35,976 bases of DNA. Origin: an uncultured Pirellulaceae bacterium. Its GTDB lineage: Bacteria; Planctomycetota; Planctomycetia; Pirellulales; Pirellulaceae. A model generated the notes under the pieces. It saw nothing but the letters and a program-made list of their open reading frames with translations. It was not told where the DNA came from and did not search any database. Position numbers and translations under genes: made by a program. The DNA is taken from assembly GCA_938091115.1 (NCBI GenBank), contig CALKNI010000144.1:1-35976 (forward strand). The letters run 5' to 3'. Numbering within the stretch: the first letter of the stretch is position 1; the number at the start of each line of letters is the position of its first letter. Below, piece by piece: positions 1 to 8,952 of this stretch.

Positions 1-781
1 CCTCCTCGTCACAAGAAACAAAATCAAACTTTTCATTTCTTGGGATAATCCAAACTTGAAAAGGAAATCGGCTGGCAAACGGACAAACAACGCAAAAATT
101 ATCCGTAGAATCGACAATTCTCGCTCCCTCGGCGATCTCCCAATTAGCAAGGTCGACCATCATTGAGCGTCCAGTTTCATTCCAATAGGCTTTCGCTCGA
201 TTTGTCCGCGAAGTCACTGGTTCGCTAATCACCGGAGTTCCCAGTAGTTGATAGTGGATATGACCCAGCGAAGCACCAGCAGCAAGTCGACAATTCATAA
301 ATAACATCGCGTGCTTGATGTATTCTAGTGATCGCGCATGTTCCAAGCGGTCACGACAAGCTTGAAAAGACAACCGCAACTCCTGATCCGATAATTCACT
401 TAGCGAACTCACATGTCGGGACGAGGGAATGATCAGTTCCTGAATGCCCTGCGAGTGGTTGCGCTCAAATGGTCCATAAGATTGGTTTCCTAGATTTGGC
501 TGATCCTGATCCTCCATCGCTCGACATGAGAACGAGGGATAACGGTTGGGAATGACTCGAGCCGACCAATTCGAAAGATCTTCGTTATTTAGCAGAATGG
601 AACCGTCCGCGAGATAAGCTGCAAGAGCCGAGGGGGTCTCCTCTTCATTTCCTTTGCAGAAAGGGCAGATCATCTGCTGGCGGAGTTGTTCCATCGGCAC
701 AAATTCCATCGGCCGATCTCGCCGATTTCTGGCAATCGCTACCCATTGTTGATTGATTGGGTCTAGCCGCAGATCAGACAT
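1..781 (-). CDS. galT: Galactose-1-phosphate uridylyltransferase-like protein (3' part cut by window edge)
   Basis: Reading frame is open from the ATG at 781 to the window edge, giving about 260 residues with no stop, so the C-terminus lies outside. The family (GalT / ADP-glucose phosphorylase branch of the HIT superfamily) moves a nucleotidyl group between sugar phosphates through a histidine intermediate. Seen here: N-terminal RLDPINQQWVAIARNR; a CPFCKGNEEETP segment with the CxxC of the zinc site; RVIPNRYPSF; and GASLGHIHYQLLG, where His-Ile-His replaces the His-Pro-His of classical GalT. That variant makes a non-galactose substrate possible. It lies 107 nt downstream of glgA on the same strand, which suggests a shared role in glycogen or nucleotide-sugar metabolism. 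The family call is firm; the exact substrate is not. Confidence 0.85.
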   Translation of the reverse strand, partial: MSDLRLDPINQQWVAIARNRRDRPMEFVPMEQLRQQMICPFCKGNEEETPSALAAYLADGSILLNNEDLSNWSARVIPNRYPSFSCRAMEDQDQPNLGNQSYGPFERNHSQGIQELIIPSSRHVSSLSELSDQELRLSFQACRDRLEHARSLEYIKHAMLFMNCRLAAGASLGHIHYQLLGTPVISEPVTSRTNRAKAYWNETGRSMMVDLANWEIAEGARIVDSTDNFCVVCPFASRFPFQVWIIPRNEKFDFVSCDEE

Positions 782-888
782 GGTTTTCTTGCTCGGGGTT
801 CCAATAGGATGAAAAAGCTGTTGTCGATCTAAACGTGAACGTGACGCAGGAAAGTCCTGTTCTCCCCGCTCTGATGCTGATTCTCTCG

Positions 889-2376
889 TTAGACTCTGCT
901 TTCGATAGTTCGGCGGTAAAGTTCTTCGTATTGCTTTGCACTTCGCCGCCACGACCAGTCTTTTTTCATTCCTGCTTGCATTAGCTGATTCCAAATCAAC
1001 CGGTGTTGACTGTACATTTGCAGTGCACTCTTGACGGCAGTGCGAAGTGCTTCTTCCGAAAATTCAGCAAAACTGAACCCATTCGCCGTTCCGTACTCGC
1101 AAGTTTCGTGCGTCGCATTGACGACCGTATCTGCCAAGCCACCGGTGCCGCGAACAATCGGTACTGTTCCGTAAGCCATGCTGTACATCTGGTTCAGACC
1201 ACAGGGCTCGTATTGGCTAGGCATTAAAAACATGTCAGAACCAGCCTCAATCCGGTGTGCGTACTCATTTGAAAATCCCAGATTCAAACCGAGTTTGTCT
1301 GGATGCCTCTGTTGAAGGTTCTCCAGCTGATGATGATAGCTTGGGTCACCGGTTCCCAACACGATCCACTGAGCATTCGTATTTTCAAGAAATTCTTTCA
1401 TCACGGGAACGATCAAAGACCACCCCTTCTGCGAGGCTAATCTTCCAACAATGCCAATTAAAGGTGTATCGATATCTTGTTTTAAATTGGCTTCTTTTTG
1501 CAGTGCTAGTTTACAGGCCGATTTTCCGGAACTCCCTAGACGCACATCAAAGTCGGAAGAGAAGTTTTCTTCTATGAATGGGTCGATCGCCGGATTCCAG
1601 TCCGCTACGTCAATTCCATTGAGAATTCCTGTCAATTCACCTGCACGTTCTCGCAATACACCTTCAAGCCCGCAACCCTGTTCAGGTTCTCGAATTTCCT
1701 TCGCATAAGTTGGACTAACGGTGTTAATCATGTCTGCAAACACGATTCCCGTTTTCAGTAAATTCACTTTCCCATGAAACTCGACTTGCTTCCAATTAAA
1801 ATACTCGGCCGGCAATCCGGTAAACGCCAATTTTTCGTAATCAAACAATCCTTGATAAGCGAGGTTGTGTATCGTGATCAACGTTCGCGTTGCCTTGAAA
1901 CAAGGATGGTGGTTGTAATCCGTTTTAAGAAGGGCAGGGAGCAGGCCCGTTTGCCAATCATTCGAATGGATTAAATCCGGAGCCGTACCCATTTGGATCA
2001 ACGACTCCAATACTGAACGACAAAAGAAAGTGAAACGCTCGCAGTTGTCTGAGAAGTCTTTTCCCGATTGGCCGTAAAAATTATCGCGATTGAAATAACC
2101 GGGCTGCTCGACTAAGAAAACCCTAACTTGACTGTCGGGCACAACGGTCTCCAACAACTTGCCAGCTACTAATCGATCTCCGATTTGAATCTCGAAAGAA
2201 ACATTTGTAGTTTTAATATTGTGTTGTTTTCTATCGATACTCTGATAGGCCGGAAGGAAAATTGAGACTTCATGACCCAGTTTTTCCAATTCACGAGGGA
2301 GGGAACCGGCAACATCGGCGAGACCGCCCGTCTTGGCGAACGGAACAACTTCGCTGCTTGCCAGAATGACTCTCAT
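889..2376 (-). CDS. glgA: Glycogen synthase (ADP-glucose type)
   Basis: GT5 glycosyltransferase that extends alpha-1,4-glucan from ADP-glucose in the cytoplasm. From the chosen start the protein has 495 residues, close to the usual 475-500. The N-terminal domain begins MRVILASSEVVPFAKTGG, with the ADP-glucose-binding KTGGL at residues 15-19. Further on are TIHNLAYQG, GILNGIDVADWNP, GIVGRLASQKGW and, in the C-terminal Rossmann domain, EPCGLNQMYSMAYGT followed by GTGGLADTV. The frame stays open upstream to an ATG at 2508, adding 44 residues without family similarity. I prefer the ATG at 2376 because family homology begins exactly there. It is transcribed toward the galT-like gene. No allosteric or regulatory site was recognised. 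Confidence 0.95.
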   Translation of the reverse strand: MRVILASSEVVPFAKTGGLADVAGSLPRELEKLGHEVSIFLPAYQSIDRKQHNIKTTNVSFEIQIGDRLVAGKLLETVVPDSQVRVFLVEQPGYFNRDNFYGQSGKDFSDNCERFTFFCRSVLESLIQMGTAPDLIHSNDWQTGLLPALLKTDYNHHPCFKATRTLITIHNLAYQGLFDYEKLAFTGLPAEYFNWKQVEFHGKVNLLKTGIVFADMINTVSPTYAKEIREPEQGCGLEGVLRERAGELTGILNGIDVADWNPAIDPFIEENFSSDFDVRLGSSGKSACKLALQKEANLKQDIDTPLIGIVGRLASQKGWSLIVPVMKEFLENTNAQWIVLGTGDPSYHHQLENLQQRHPDKLGLNLGFSNEYAHRIEAGSDMFLMPSQYEPCGLNQMYSMAYGTVPIVRGTGGLADTVVNATHETCEYGTANGFSFAEFSEEALRTAVKSALQMYSQHRLIWNQLMQAGMKKDWSWRRSAKQYEELYRRTIESRV

Positions 2377-2585
2377 ATTCTCTAGGGGGCTAATTAAATG
2401 AAAACTATGGCCGGGAATTAGGGCGCTCAGATCCAACAGGCATTGATTACTCGCATCGTAATCAAATCGACTTGAAAAATTTACCAAACGATCAATCTCG
2501 TCGGGCAATTCTTTTCAAAAAATTATTATTTTTGAATTGGTTTTCTCAAGTTAAGCCGTCTACGCAAAAAGTTCGCATTTTCAGC

Positions 2586-3347
2586 CTATTGGATCGCTTC
2601 GATCGCCGCAAACAGCTCTTGTCTCGCTAACGCTGGATTCCGAGGCAATTCCAGGGTGGGACCCTTAAAGCTCTTTGCCGCTAACCAGCTTGAGTCGCCA
2701 CGCGAGTTACCCAGAGGAAAATAAGCCATCAATACCGCATTCATCGGGTTTCCTTTTATCTGGTCGCATCGATCGACACGTTCAAGCGTCCAAGCTGACC
2801 CGTATTTTGCTTTGAATTCTCCCTCCATTTCGCCATAAGCCTCATTGAGGTCACGACCTGCTAAACAGAGGACGACCCGACTGCCCAGTGCGATTCGTTC
2901 AATTAATTGGGCAATTGTTAAGCGGGAAAGAGGATGGATCATTTCAGCCGCAATTTCCTTTGCAGGCTCCAAGACGAAGCGTCGAAATGACATCCGAGGA
3001 TGGGGTACCGTTAATTTCGGTGTGCTTATTTGGTTTTCTCCGTAGAGTAACAAATCCAGATCAATCGTCCTTGAACCCCAACGATTTAGCCTAACTCGGC
3101 CTAGATCGTGCTCCATTTGAATAAGCAGTTGGAGAAGGTTCGCTCCACTCAGGTTGGTTGATAATCGAATGGCACCATTCAGATAGGAAGGTTGATCGCC
3201 AGGGCCTCCCACTGCCTCCGTAACGTGCAGCTCACTGACAGCAACTACTTGGACGTCTTGTGACTGATTCAGTGAGTTGACGGCAGCCTCGTAAGCTCCT
3301 TCGCGATCTCCTTGGTTAGAACCAAACGCGATCAAACAATCCACCAT
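2586..3347 (-). CDS. folK: 2-amino-4-hydroxy-6-hydroxymethyldihydropteridine pyrophosphokinase with C-terminal extension
   Basis: Folate biosynthesis enzyme that transfers pyrophosphate from ATP to 6-hydroxymethyl-dihydropterin. The HPPK fold occupies about residues 1-160: IAFGSNQGDRE near the N-terminus, the signature RWGSRTIDLDLLLYG, and PHPRMSFRRFVLEPAKEIA. HPPK proteins are usually about 160 residues, while this one has 253. The last 90 residues (from about SRVVLCLAGRDLNEAYGE) match no domain I recognise and do not look like the FolB or FolP fusion partners known in this pathway. The tail contains a conserved-looking LAGRDLNEAYG segment and a WTLERVDRC segment. The gene is 209 nt upstream of glgA on the same strand. 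The HPPK call is firm; the tail is unexplained. Confidence 0.93.
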   Translation of the reverse strand: MVDCLIAFGSNQGDREGAYEAAVNSLNQSQDVQVVAVSELHVTEAVGGPGDQPSYLNGAIRLSTNLSGANLLQLLIQMEHDLGRVRLNRWGSRTIDLDLLLYGENQISTPKLTVPHPRMSFRRFVLEPAKEIAAEMIHPLSRLTIAQLIERIALGSRVVLCLAGRDLNEAYGEMEGEFKAKYGSAWTLERVDRCDQIKGNPMNAVLMAYFPLGNSRGDSSWLAAKSFKGPTLELPRNPALARQELFAAIEAIQ

Positions 3348-4297
3348 GAACGATTACTACCTTGCCTACCTTACAACAAATTCAATTGACCGCTCAACTC
3401 AGAAATCCTTAGACACCTTGCTCAGCGTTCGGCGTGTACTGCGCAAAAAAAACGACGATCGGCATCCTAGCCAAATCGTCGAATGATCCTGATAAGTCAA
3501 AAATTCCAACGTTACCAGTAAAAATGGCTGCCTGCTGGCTTGCTGCCATGCTGTTCGCCGATGGAGTTACGATTCGATAAATCGTTTCGCATGATTTCCT
3601 TTTACTTTTCCATCCCACAGACAAAATTTAAAGGGCGTGGAGATCCGCTCCACGACTCTCGTCGCCGACTGTCGCATCCCTCGGTCGCCGCCACCCAAAT
3701 TCAAAAGTCGCTTCATGCGACTCGTAAATTACAGCGTTTGGTTGACGTGCTGACGTTGAACAAGGTGAACAAAACAAGTTGCACGTACACGATTTTTGAG
3801 TCCTCGGAAAACACTCACCAGCAGTTCAACTGCTTTCAACATCGACCATGGAAGTGGTAGACGACAAGGGCAATATATTTACAAGTGAAACGCAGGATGA
3901 ATCAACAATTTTGAAAATTTGATGAGCCAACATGCGTTTGATGCTCTCTAATTAACTCGGATGCCATTTTGATGACGCTTCCCGAGTTGTCAAGCAAGCA
4001 AACAAAATTTTTTTCGCCAACAATTTTTTTTTGCAGTTCAAATTGAGAAATTTTCTATCGTGAGTAACACAGACGATTTCTAATTTTTGGACCATGCACA
4101 GACAACGCGTTGCATTCATCAATAATATTTCAGTCGATAAAAAACGATTGATTATTTTACTATCCTCATATGATAAGATCTCCGCGATACCCTTAGCTTT
4201 GAAATCTAGCTATGCTATCGGTGAACACTAGTTGAATTGTCAACATGCTTTTGCATAAGACATTTTTATCCACCCGACAAAAAAGTCGAATGGGAGC
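3348..4297. other. Gene-free stretch between divergent folK and def, with two perfect hairpins
   Basis: About 950 nt with no convincing gene. Two perfect short hairpins are visible: CGTGGAG/CTCCACG with a 5-nt loop at 3636-3654, and AGTCGC/GCGACT with a 5-nt loop at 3706-3722. GTCGC occurs four times between 3661 and 3711. The segment from about 3950 to 4290 is AT-rich and presumably holds the def promoter, but no clear -35/-10 pair was seen. Confidence 0.5.
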
Positions 4298-4885
4298 TTG
4301 ACTGACTTGAAAATTGTCCAATATCCACACCCCACCTTGCGTTACAAATCAAAACCGATTAATCGAATCGACCGTGAATTAAAAAATATGGTTCGGGAAA
4401 TGTTTGATTTGATGTACGCCGCCAAGGGGATCGGCCTTGCTGCAAACCAAGTTGATTTGCCGCTCCAATTGTTTGTGATTAATCTTTCTGGATCACCCGA
4501 TGAGGGAGAAGAGCTGGTGTTTATCAACCCCGTTGTGAGCTCACCCAAAGGTAGTCATGAAGCCGAGGAAGGTTGCTTGAGTATTGTTGGCGTCAACGCA
4601 CAAGTCTCAAGGCCTGAAACCATTCATATCTCTGCCTACGATTTATCAGGTCGGGAAATCAACCAAACCGTCGATGGATTGTTGGCCAAAGCCATTCAAC
4701 ACGAAGCTGATCATCTGGAAGGGGTTTTGTTTATTGATCGGATTAGTGAATCGTCAAAACGCCAAATCGATGGCGAGCTGGAAGAATTCGAAATCGATTA
4801 TGATAACCAGCGATCGACCGGTGAAATTTTAGACGATGCGGCCATCTTTAAACGTCTAACTGAAATCGAATCTAAATATTGTTAA
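4298..4885 (+). CDS. def: Peptide deformylase
   Basis: Fe/Zn hydrolase that removes the formyl group from the N-terminal methionine of nascent proteins. All three family motifs are intact: GIGLAANQ (residues 44-51), EEGCLS with metal-ligand Cys93, and HEADH with His135, Glu136 and His139. At 195 residues it is slightly longer than average; the acidic tail after residue 160 is typical of longer bacterial forms. There is no in-frame ATG at the N-terminus. The start is TTG at 4298 or TTG at 4307; the GGGAG at 4292-4296 is better spaced for 4307. It sits 128 nt upstream of fmt, so the enzymes that add and remove the formyl group are encoded together, the common def-fmt arrangement. Confidence 0.96.
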   Translation: MTDLKIVQYPHPTLRYKSKPINRIDRELKNMVREMFDLMYAAKGIGLAANQVDLPLQLFVINLSGSPDEGEELVFINPVVSSPKGSHEAEEGCLSIVGVNAQVSRPETIHISAYDLSGREINQTVDGLLAKAIQHEADHLEGVLFIDRISESSKRQIDGELEEFEIDYDNQRSTGEILDDAAIFKRLTEIESKYC

Positions 4886-5013
4886 TCCGGCTGTTGCGTG
4901 ACAGCGGAAAAAATTTCGAACCGCTGATTCAACGCCATTGATTTTATTTTTATGCGATTTCTAAAACAGGCGAGATCGTTTTCATTTAAAATTCCAACCC
5001 AGAGAGTTTCGAG

Positions 5014-5979
5014 ATGCGTTTGATCATGTTCGGCACCGGCCCGTTTGCCGTTCCGACTTTTGAGGCTCTCATTCAGTCACCTCACGAAGTAGTTGCCCTT
5101 TTTACCCGGCCCATCGCGGACTCGGGCAAGCGTCGTAAAACCGCTGAGAACCCTACGCGCGATGTCGCCATTGGTGCTGGTCTTTCAGTGTTCGATCCGA
5201 AGAATGTCAATGATCCGGAGTCAGTCGAACAACTGTTGAATTTTAAGGCTGACTTGTTTGTGGTGTGCGACTACGGTCAAATCCTTTCTCGAAACTGCCT
5301 CGCCGCTTCCAAGCTTGGTGGCATTAATCTTCACGGCTCGCTTCTTCCCAAATACCGTGGAGCTGCTCCCATCAATTGGGCAATCTTTCAAGGAGACCCC
5401 GTGACCGGGATCACGATTATTCATATGACGTCAAAGTTAGATGGAGGGCCTTGTTTGATCAAAGCAGAAACAGAAATTGGACCGCAGGAAACAGCGGAAC
5501 AAATCGAACCTAGGCTGGCCAAACTCGGCGTCGGGCCTGTTCTTCAAGCCGTCGATATTTTAGAAAATTGGGATGGCAATTCGCCAATCGGGCAGTCTCA
5601 GGATCCGGCTCAAGCCACGCGCGCACCACGGCTAAAAAAATCTGACGGCAAAATCAACTGGTCTCGATCAGCTGTCGAAATCGTCAATCAAATCCGCGCA
5701 TTCCAGCCGTGGCCAGGGACATTTACAATCTGGAACAATGAAACACTTAAACAACCCTTGAGAATAATTATTCATCAAGCGACTGCGTTGCCTGAACAGA
5801 ATCCTTCTTCTGGCAAGGTACCTGGCAGTGTTCTGGTTGCCGATGGTACCGACCTCATTATCCAGACCGGATCGGGTCAAATTTCAATCGAAACCCTCCA
5901 GCCAGCCGGAAAACGCGTAATGCCAATTAGCGATTTTTTACGCGGCCGGTCGCCAGCAATCGATGATGTTTTCCAATAA
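5014..5979 (+). CDS. fmt: Methionyl-tRNA formyltransferase
   Basis: Formylates initiator Met-tRNA using 10-formyl-tetrahydrofolate. The length of 321 residues is normal. The N-terminal formyltransferase domain (about 1-200) begins MRLIMFGTGPFAVPTFEAL and carries the catalytic set Asn105, His107 (NLHGSLLPKYRGAAPI) and Asp143 (LDGGP). The C-terminal OB-like domain (about 205-321) contains KINWSRSAVEI, FQPWPGT and the end motif GRSPAIDD. The start ATG at 5014 is preceded by a purine-rich GAGAG stretch. Encoded directly after def on the same strand. Confidence 0.97.
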   Translation: MRLIMFGTGPFAVPTFEALIQSPHEVVALFTRPIADSGKRRKTAENPTRDVAIGAGLSVFDPKNVNDPESVEQLLNFKADLFVVCDYGQILSRNCLAASKLGGINLHGSLLPKYRGAAPINWAIFQGDPVTGITIIHMTSKLDGGPCLIKAETEIGPQETAEQIEPRLAKLGVGPVLQAVDILENWDGNSPIGQSQDPAQATRAPRLKKSDGKINWSRSAVEIVNQIRAFQPWPGTFTIWNNETLKQPLRIIIHQATALPEQNPSSGKVPGSVLVADGTDLIIQTGSGQISIETLQPAGKRVMPISDFLRGRSPAIDDVFQ

Positions 5980-6265
5980 AATTTCCAACGGGTACTAAGA
6001 AGGCGGGGCTGTATGGCGAAGTGCTGCCAATTCACCGTACAAATTGATTGATTTTAGCCTTCGGGCTCTCCCGAGCGTAATCTCGTATCCCCGTCTCCGG
6101 CGAATTGGTAATTTTCGTGACTAGCTTGAAAACAATTTTGACCATCATAAGATTTCGACTCGCGTCGGCGAAACGCCTCATGGTAGACTGTCGACTTGGC
6201 AACCACTAGGTTGTTCCAGCTTTCTGGCTGGCTATTCGATTCACCGTTTTTTACTTGCGCGATCT

Positions 6266-7738
6266 ATGTCCAACGATACTAAAACTCACAAATTGTACAT
6301 TGAAACTGTCGGCTGTCAGATGAACATGCTCGACAGTGAAATGGTCGTTGCGAGCCTGCGCCGAGAAGGATACGAATTATCCGACAATGTTGGTGATGCC
6401 GACACTATTTTGTTTAACACGTGCTCGGTCAGAGAACAGGCAGAAAATAAAACCTACAGTGCTTTAGGACGGCTTCGCGCGGAAAAGAAAAATCATCCTC
6501 ACAAAATTATCGGTGTCATGGGTTGCATGGCACAAAAAGATCAAAAATTAATTTTCCAGAGAGCACCCTACGTCGATCTGATCGTCGGACCCGGCCAGTT
6601 AAAAGAAATCCCGTCGCTCATCCAAAAAGCGAGAACCGACGGTGGCCAACATACCGCAGTCGGTTTAGGGCGAACCGCGGGAAAAGTTGCCGACATTAAA
6701 CGAAGCCATGAAACGTTTGATCCGCTACGCGATCCCACAATGCGACCGACGCCGTTCCAGGCTTTTCTTAGAATTCAAATTGGCTGCGATAAATTTTGCA
6801 CCTATTGTATCGTACCCATGACACGCGGCCCGGAGCAGGGCAGGTCACCGAAAATGGTTTTTGACGAAGCCAAGATACTCGCCGAACAAGGGTGTAAAGA
6901 AATCACCCTCCTCGGACAAACAGTAAATAGCTACAAGCACGTCGCTGACGATGGAACAACAACGCGGCTTGCGGATCTTCTTTATCAACTTCATGAAATC
7001 AATGGCATTGAACGGATCAAGTTCGTAACCAGTTACCCAAAAGATATGGGGTACGATTTGTTGACTGCTGTCCGGGATCTAAAAAAGGTCTCGCCTTACC
7101 TCCACGTCCCACTTCAAAGTGGATCTGACGCCGTATTAAAACGCATGAAACGTGGTTACACCGTGGGAGACTATCGCGAGATGATGGCTCGGATTAACGA
7201 AACGCTCGGCGACGCCGCTGCAATTTCTTCCGACTTCATTGTTGGTTTCTGCGGTGAAACCGAGGAAGAATTTCAAGAAACCGTTAGCTTGGTAAAAGAA
7301 TGCCGATTCAAAAACAGTTTCATTTTTAAATATTCTGAACGGCCAGGAACAAAAGCATCCGACCAACTCCCTGATGACGTTCCGTTTCTCGTAAAAAAGC
7401 GTCGCAATAATGAATTGCTGAGCGTTCAAAACCAAATCAGCGAAGAAGACAATCAGAAATTCCTTGGCAAAACCGTCGAAGTACTCGTCGAGGGACCAAG
7501 CAAACGAACCGATGCCGACGTAAACGATCTTTCCAACGGCCAACCCGTTTCGGCGGGAACGCCCATGCAATTGACGGGCCGCACTCACTGCGACCGGATT
7601 GTTGTATTCGATGGCACGACGCGGCTCGTCGGTCAAACTATTCCAATTGGAATTTACGAGGTCGCCGCTTTTACGTTAATGGGCACCGTCATCACCGATC
7701 ATGTTGCCTCGGGGCCGGTAGTCAGCCTCAAAGGATAA
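6266..7738 (+). CDS. miaB: tRNA-2-methylthio-N6-isopentenyladenosine synthase (MiaB-type methylthiotransferase)
   Basis: Radical-SAM enzyme that adds a methylthio group to i6A37 of tRNA. The N-terminal UPF0004 domain supplies the auxiliary cluster cysteines Cys17 (VGCQMN), Cys53 (NTCSVREQ) and Cys87 (GCMAQ). The radical-SAM CxxxCxxC is Cys174, Cys178 and Cys181 (GCDKFCTYCIVPMTRG). The C-terminal part after about residue 400 has a TRAM-like region (KTVEVLVEG, TGRTHCDRIVVF) followed by about 30 extra residues. At 490 residues it is somewhat longer than E. coli MiaB (474). RGPEQGRSP stands where RGxExSR is usual. MiaB is the best subfamily fit; MtaB or RimO are less likely from the motif pattern. 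No clear Shine-Dalgarno precedes the ATG. It lies 286 nt after fmt. Confidence 0.92.
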   Translation: MSNDTKTHKLYIETVGCQMNMLDSEMVVASLRREGYELSDNVGDADTILFNTCSVREQAENKTYSALGRLRAEKKNHPHKIIGVMGCMAQKDQKLIFQRAPYVDLIVGPGQLKEIPSLIQKARTDGGQHTAVGLGRTAGKVADIKRSHETFDPLRDPTMRPTPFQAFLRIQIGCDKFCTYCIVPMTRGPEQGRSPKMVFDEAKILAEQGCKEITLLGQTVNSYKHVADDGTTTRLADLLYQLHEINGIERIKFVTSYPKDMGYDLLTAVRDLKKVSPYLHVPLQSGSDAVLKRMKRGYTVGDYREMMARINETLGDAAAISSDFIVGFCGETEEEFQETVSLVKECRFKNSFIFKYSERPGTKASDQLPDDVPFLVKKRRNNELLSVQNQISEEDNQKFLGKTVEVLVEGPSKRTDADVNDLSNGQPVSAGTPMQLTGRTHCDRIVVFDGTTRLVGQTIPIGIYEVAAFTLMGTVITDHVASGPVVSLKG

Positions 7739-7802
7739 TGGCTGAAATTACATCCGCTAGGTTTGATAAAAAACTCGGATCAAGATTTTGATATCTGCCG
7801 AT

Positions 7803-8234
7803 TCAGACCAACTCTTTGATTAAATCCGAGGGTGTCTGTAGGCGGTTGGCAGGATCTTTTTCGACTAACTGCATCACGATCTCTTCGAATAGATCGTTGA
7901 CTGCCTGTTGGGATATTTTGGGAGCTTTGGGGATTTCATCGCGAACATTAGCCAGCGTCCCGACCAGCGAATCCCCACGTACTGGAGGGCGACCGGTCAG
8001 CAGAGCACAGCAAGTCGCTCCCTGGCCATATAAATCCGAACGCGTATGGACTTCCATGTTTGCCCGCGTTCTTTTTGGCGCCATGTAAGGAATATCGTCA
8101 AGGAGTTGCCCCGACTGGGTGACTTGTTTCGCCAACGTTCCTTCTATTCCAGTACATTCAATTAGCTCAGACAAATTTTCGCCATCGAGGTACTCCATAG
8201 CAGCCCAACAGTAGCGTTCATTTTTACCGGCCTT
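7803..8234 (-). pseudogene. Remnant of a eukaryotic-type Ser/Thr protein kinase
   Basis: The frame reads RYCWAAMEYLDGENLSELI, which matches the strand-5/hinge region of Pkn-type kinases. It then jumps after about 17 residues to DDIPYMAPKRTRA, the activation-segment end (normally GTPxYMAPE). The C-lobe follows: HTRSDLYGQGATCCALLTGRPP and VEKDPANRLQTPSDL. The catalytic HRD loop, the DFG metal site, the glycine-rich loop and the VAIK lysine are all missing. The first in-frame ATG is at 8198, but kinase-like sequence continues upstream to an in-frame TAA at 8235-8237. The coding start is therefore gone. This is a kinase gene shortened at the 5' end with an internal deletion of roughly the catalytic core, and it is not expected to be active. 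Confidence 0.75.
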
Positions 8235-8952
8235 TTAAAGGTCAACAATTCTTGGATCTTTAATTGGTAACTTGGTTCGCATCGGCGAACAAAACGCTGA
8301 CGCGGCGGTCCCGTGTTTCAAATGATGGGTATCCAAGCCTGTAACATGATAGTGGAAAAGGCCAGCAGTTTGATCTGTTCGATTCGCTCAATCATTTCCT
8401 GGGCACCTATTTTTGCGATCGTTGGAGTCGTAGTTCTAATGCAGCTCTATCGCAATCAAGCCAACGGAGTGGATCCTCCCAAAGGAACCATGGTGACACT
8501 TGAGACCGATCCAATAGCACGGTTTAAAGGAGATTTAATTGTCTATTACTCTTTGTTCTGTTTTAGCGCTCGGAGTTGTGATCGCAATCGTAAAACCCAA
8601 ACGGGGCATCGCTGACCTACTACTGAGAACACGATTGATGCCAAAGTAACTACACTCACTTGATCCGGATTGATATTAGACAACGTCGGCCACCCCACCT
8701 TCTCCATTCGCCCTATCTTCACTTTAAAATCAGATTTTGCACAACGTGGGACGAACTAAGCCACATGGCAAGCCGGGGCGGTTGAGGGAGCTTTGGCGAA
8801 TTGGTAGTTTAATCGGCTGCTTTATCGGCCAGATTTCTGATGGCGCGGCGTCGGCATCGGAGCTAGAGTCCGTTCGAAGTGCGTTGTGTATTCTCAACAA
8901 TCTGGGAATGATCCGATCGCATTAATATGTTTTACCAATCTAGGGGATGAGA
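8235..8952. other. Degraded-looking intergenic stretch
   Basis: About 700 nt between the kinase remnant and the small secreted protein gene. Only one short reading frame with a good ribosome-binding site (8539-8649) stands out. Other frames (8313-8615 and 8737-8925) have no recognisable content. No hairpin followed by a T-run and no repeat was seen. It may be former coding sequence in decay. Confidence 0.4.
8539..8649 (+). CDS. Possible 36-residue membrane peptide
   Basis: A TTG at 8539 follows a strong AAAGGAG (8526-8532) at 6-nt spacing. The frame codes for 36 residues ending in TAA. Residues 2-18 (SITLCSVLALGVVIAIV) would form one membrane helix, followed by a basic tail (KPKRG ... RTRLMPK). 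No family is recognised. It overlaps another open frame (8313-8615) in a different phase, so it may be chance. The support is only the ribosome-binding site and the helix. Confidence 0.25.
   Translation: MSITLCSVLALGVVIAIVKPKRGIADLLLRTRLMPK

Noticed and set aside
3409-3624. Minus-strand frame of 71 residues upstream of folK
   Set aside because: No ribosome-binding site, domain, signal or helix pattern; it looks like a chance frame.
4266-4274. TTATCCACC, one mismatch from a DnaA box, before def
   Set aside because: A single near-match is expected by chance in AT-rich DNA; there is no cluster, and it is far from the dnaA-dnaN origin candidate.
8313-8615. Plus-strand frame of 100 residues with one hydrophobic segment
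   Set aside because: No good ribosome-binding site, and the sequence after the helix looks random. The overlapping short frame at 8539 has better start signals, though it too is uncertain.
8737-8925. Plus-strand frame of 62 residues
   Set aside because: No start signal and no recognisable pattern; it lies in a degraded intergenic stretch.
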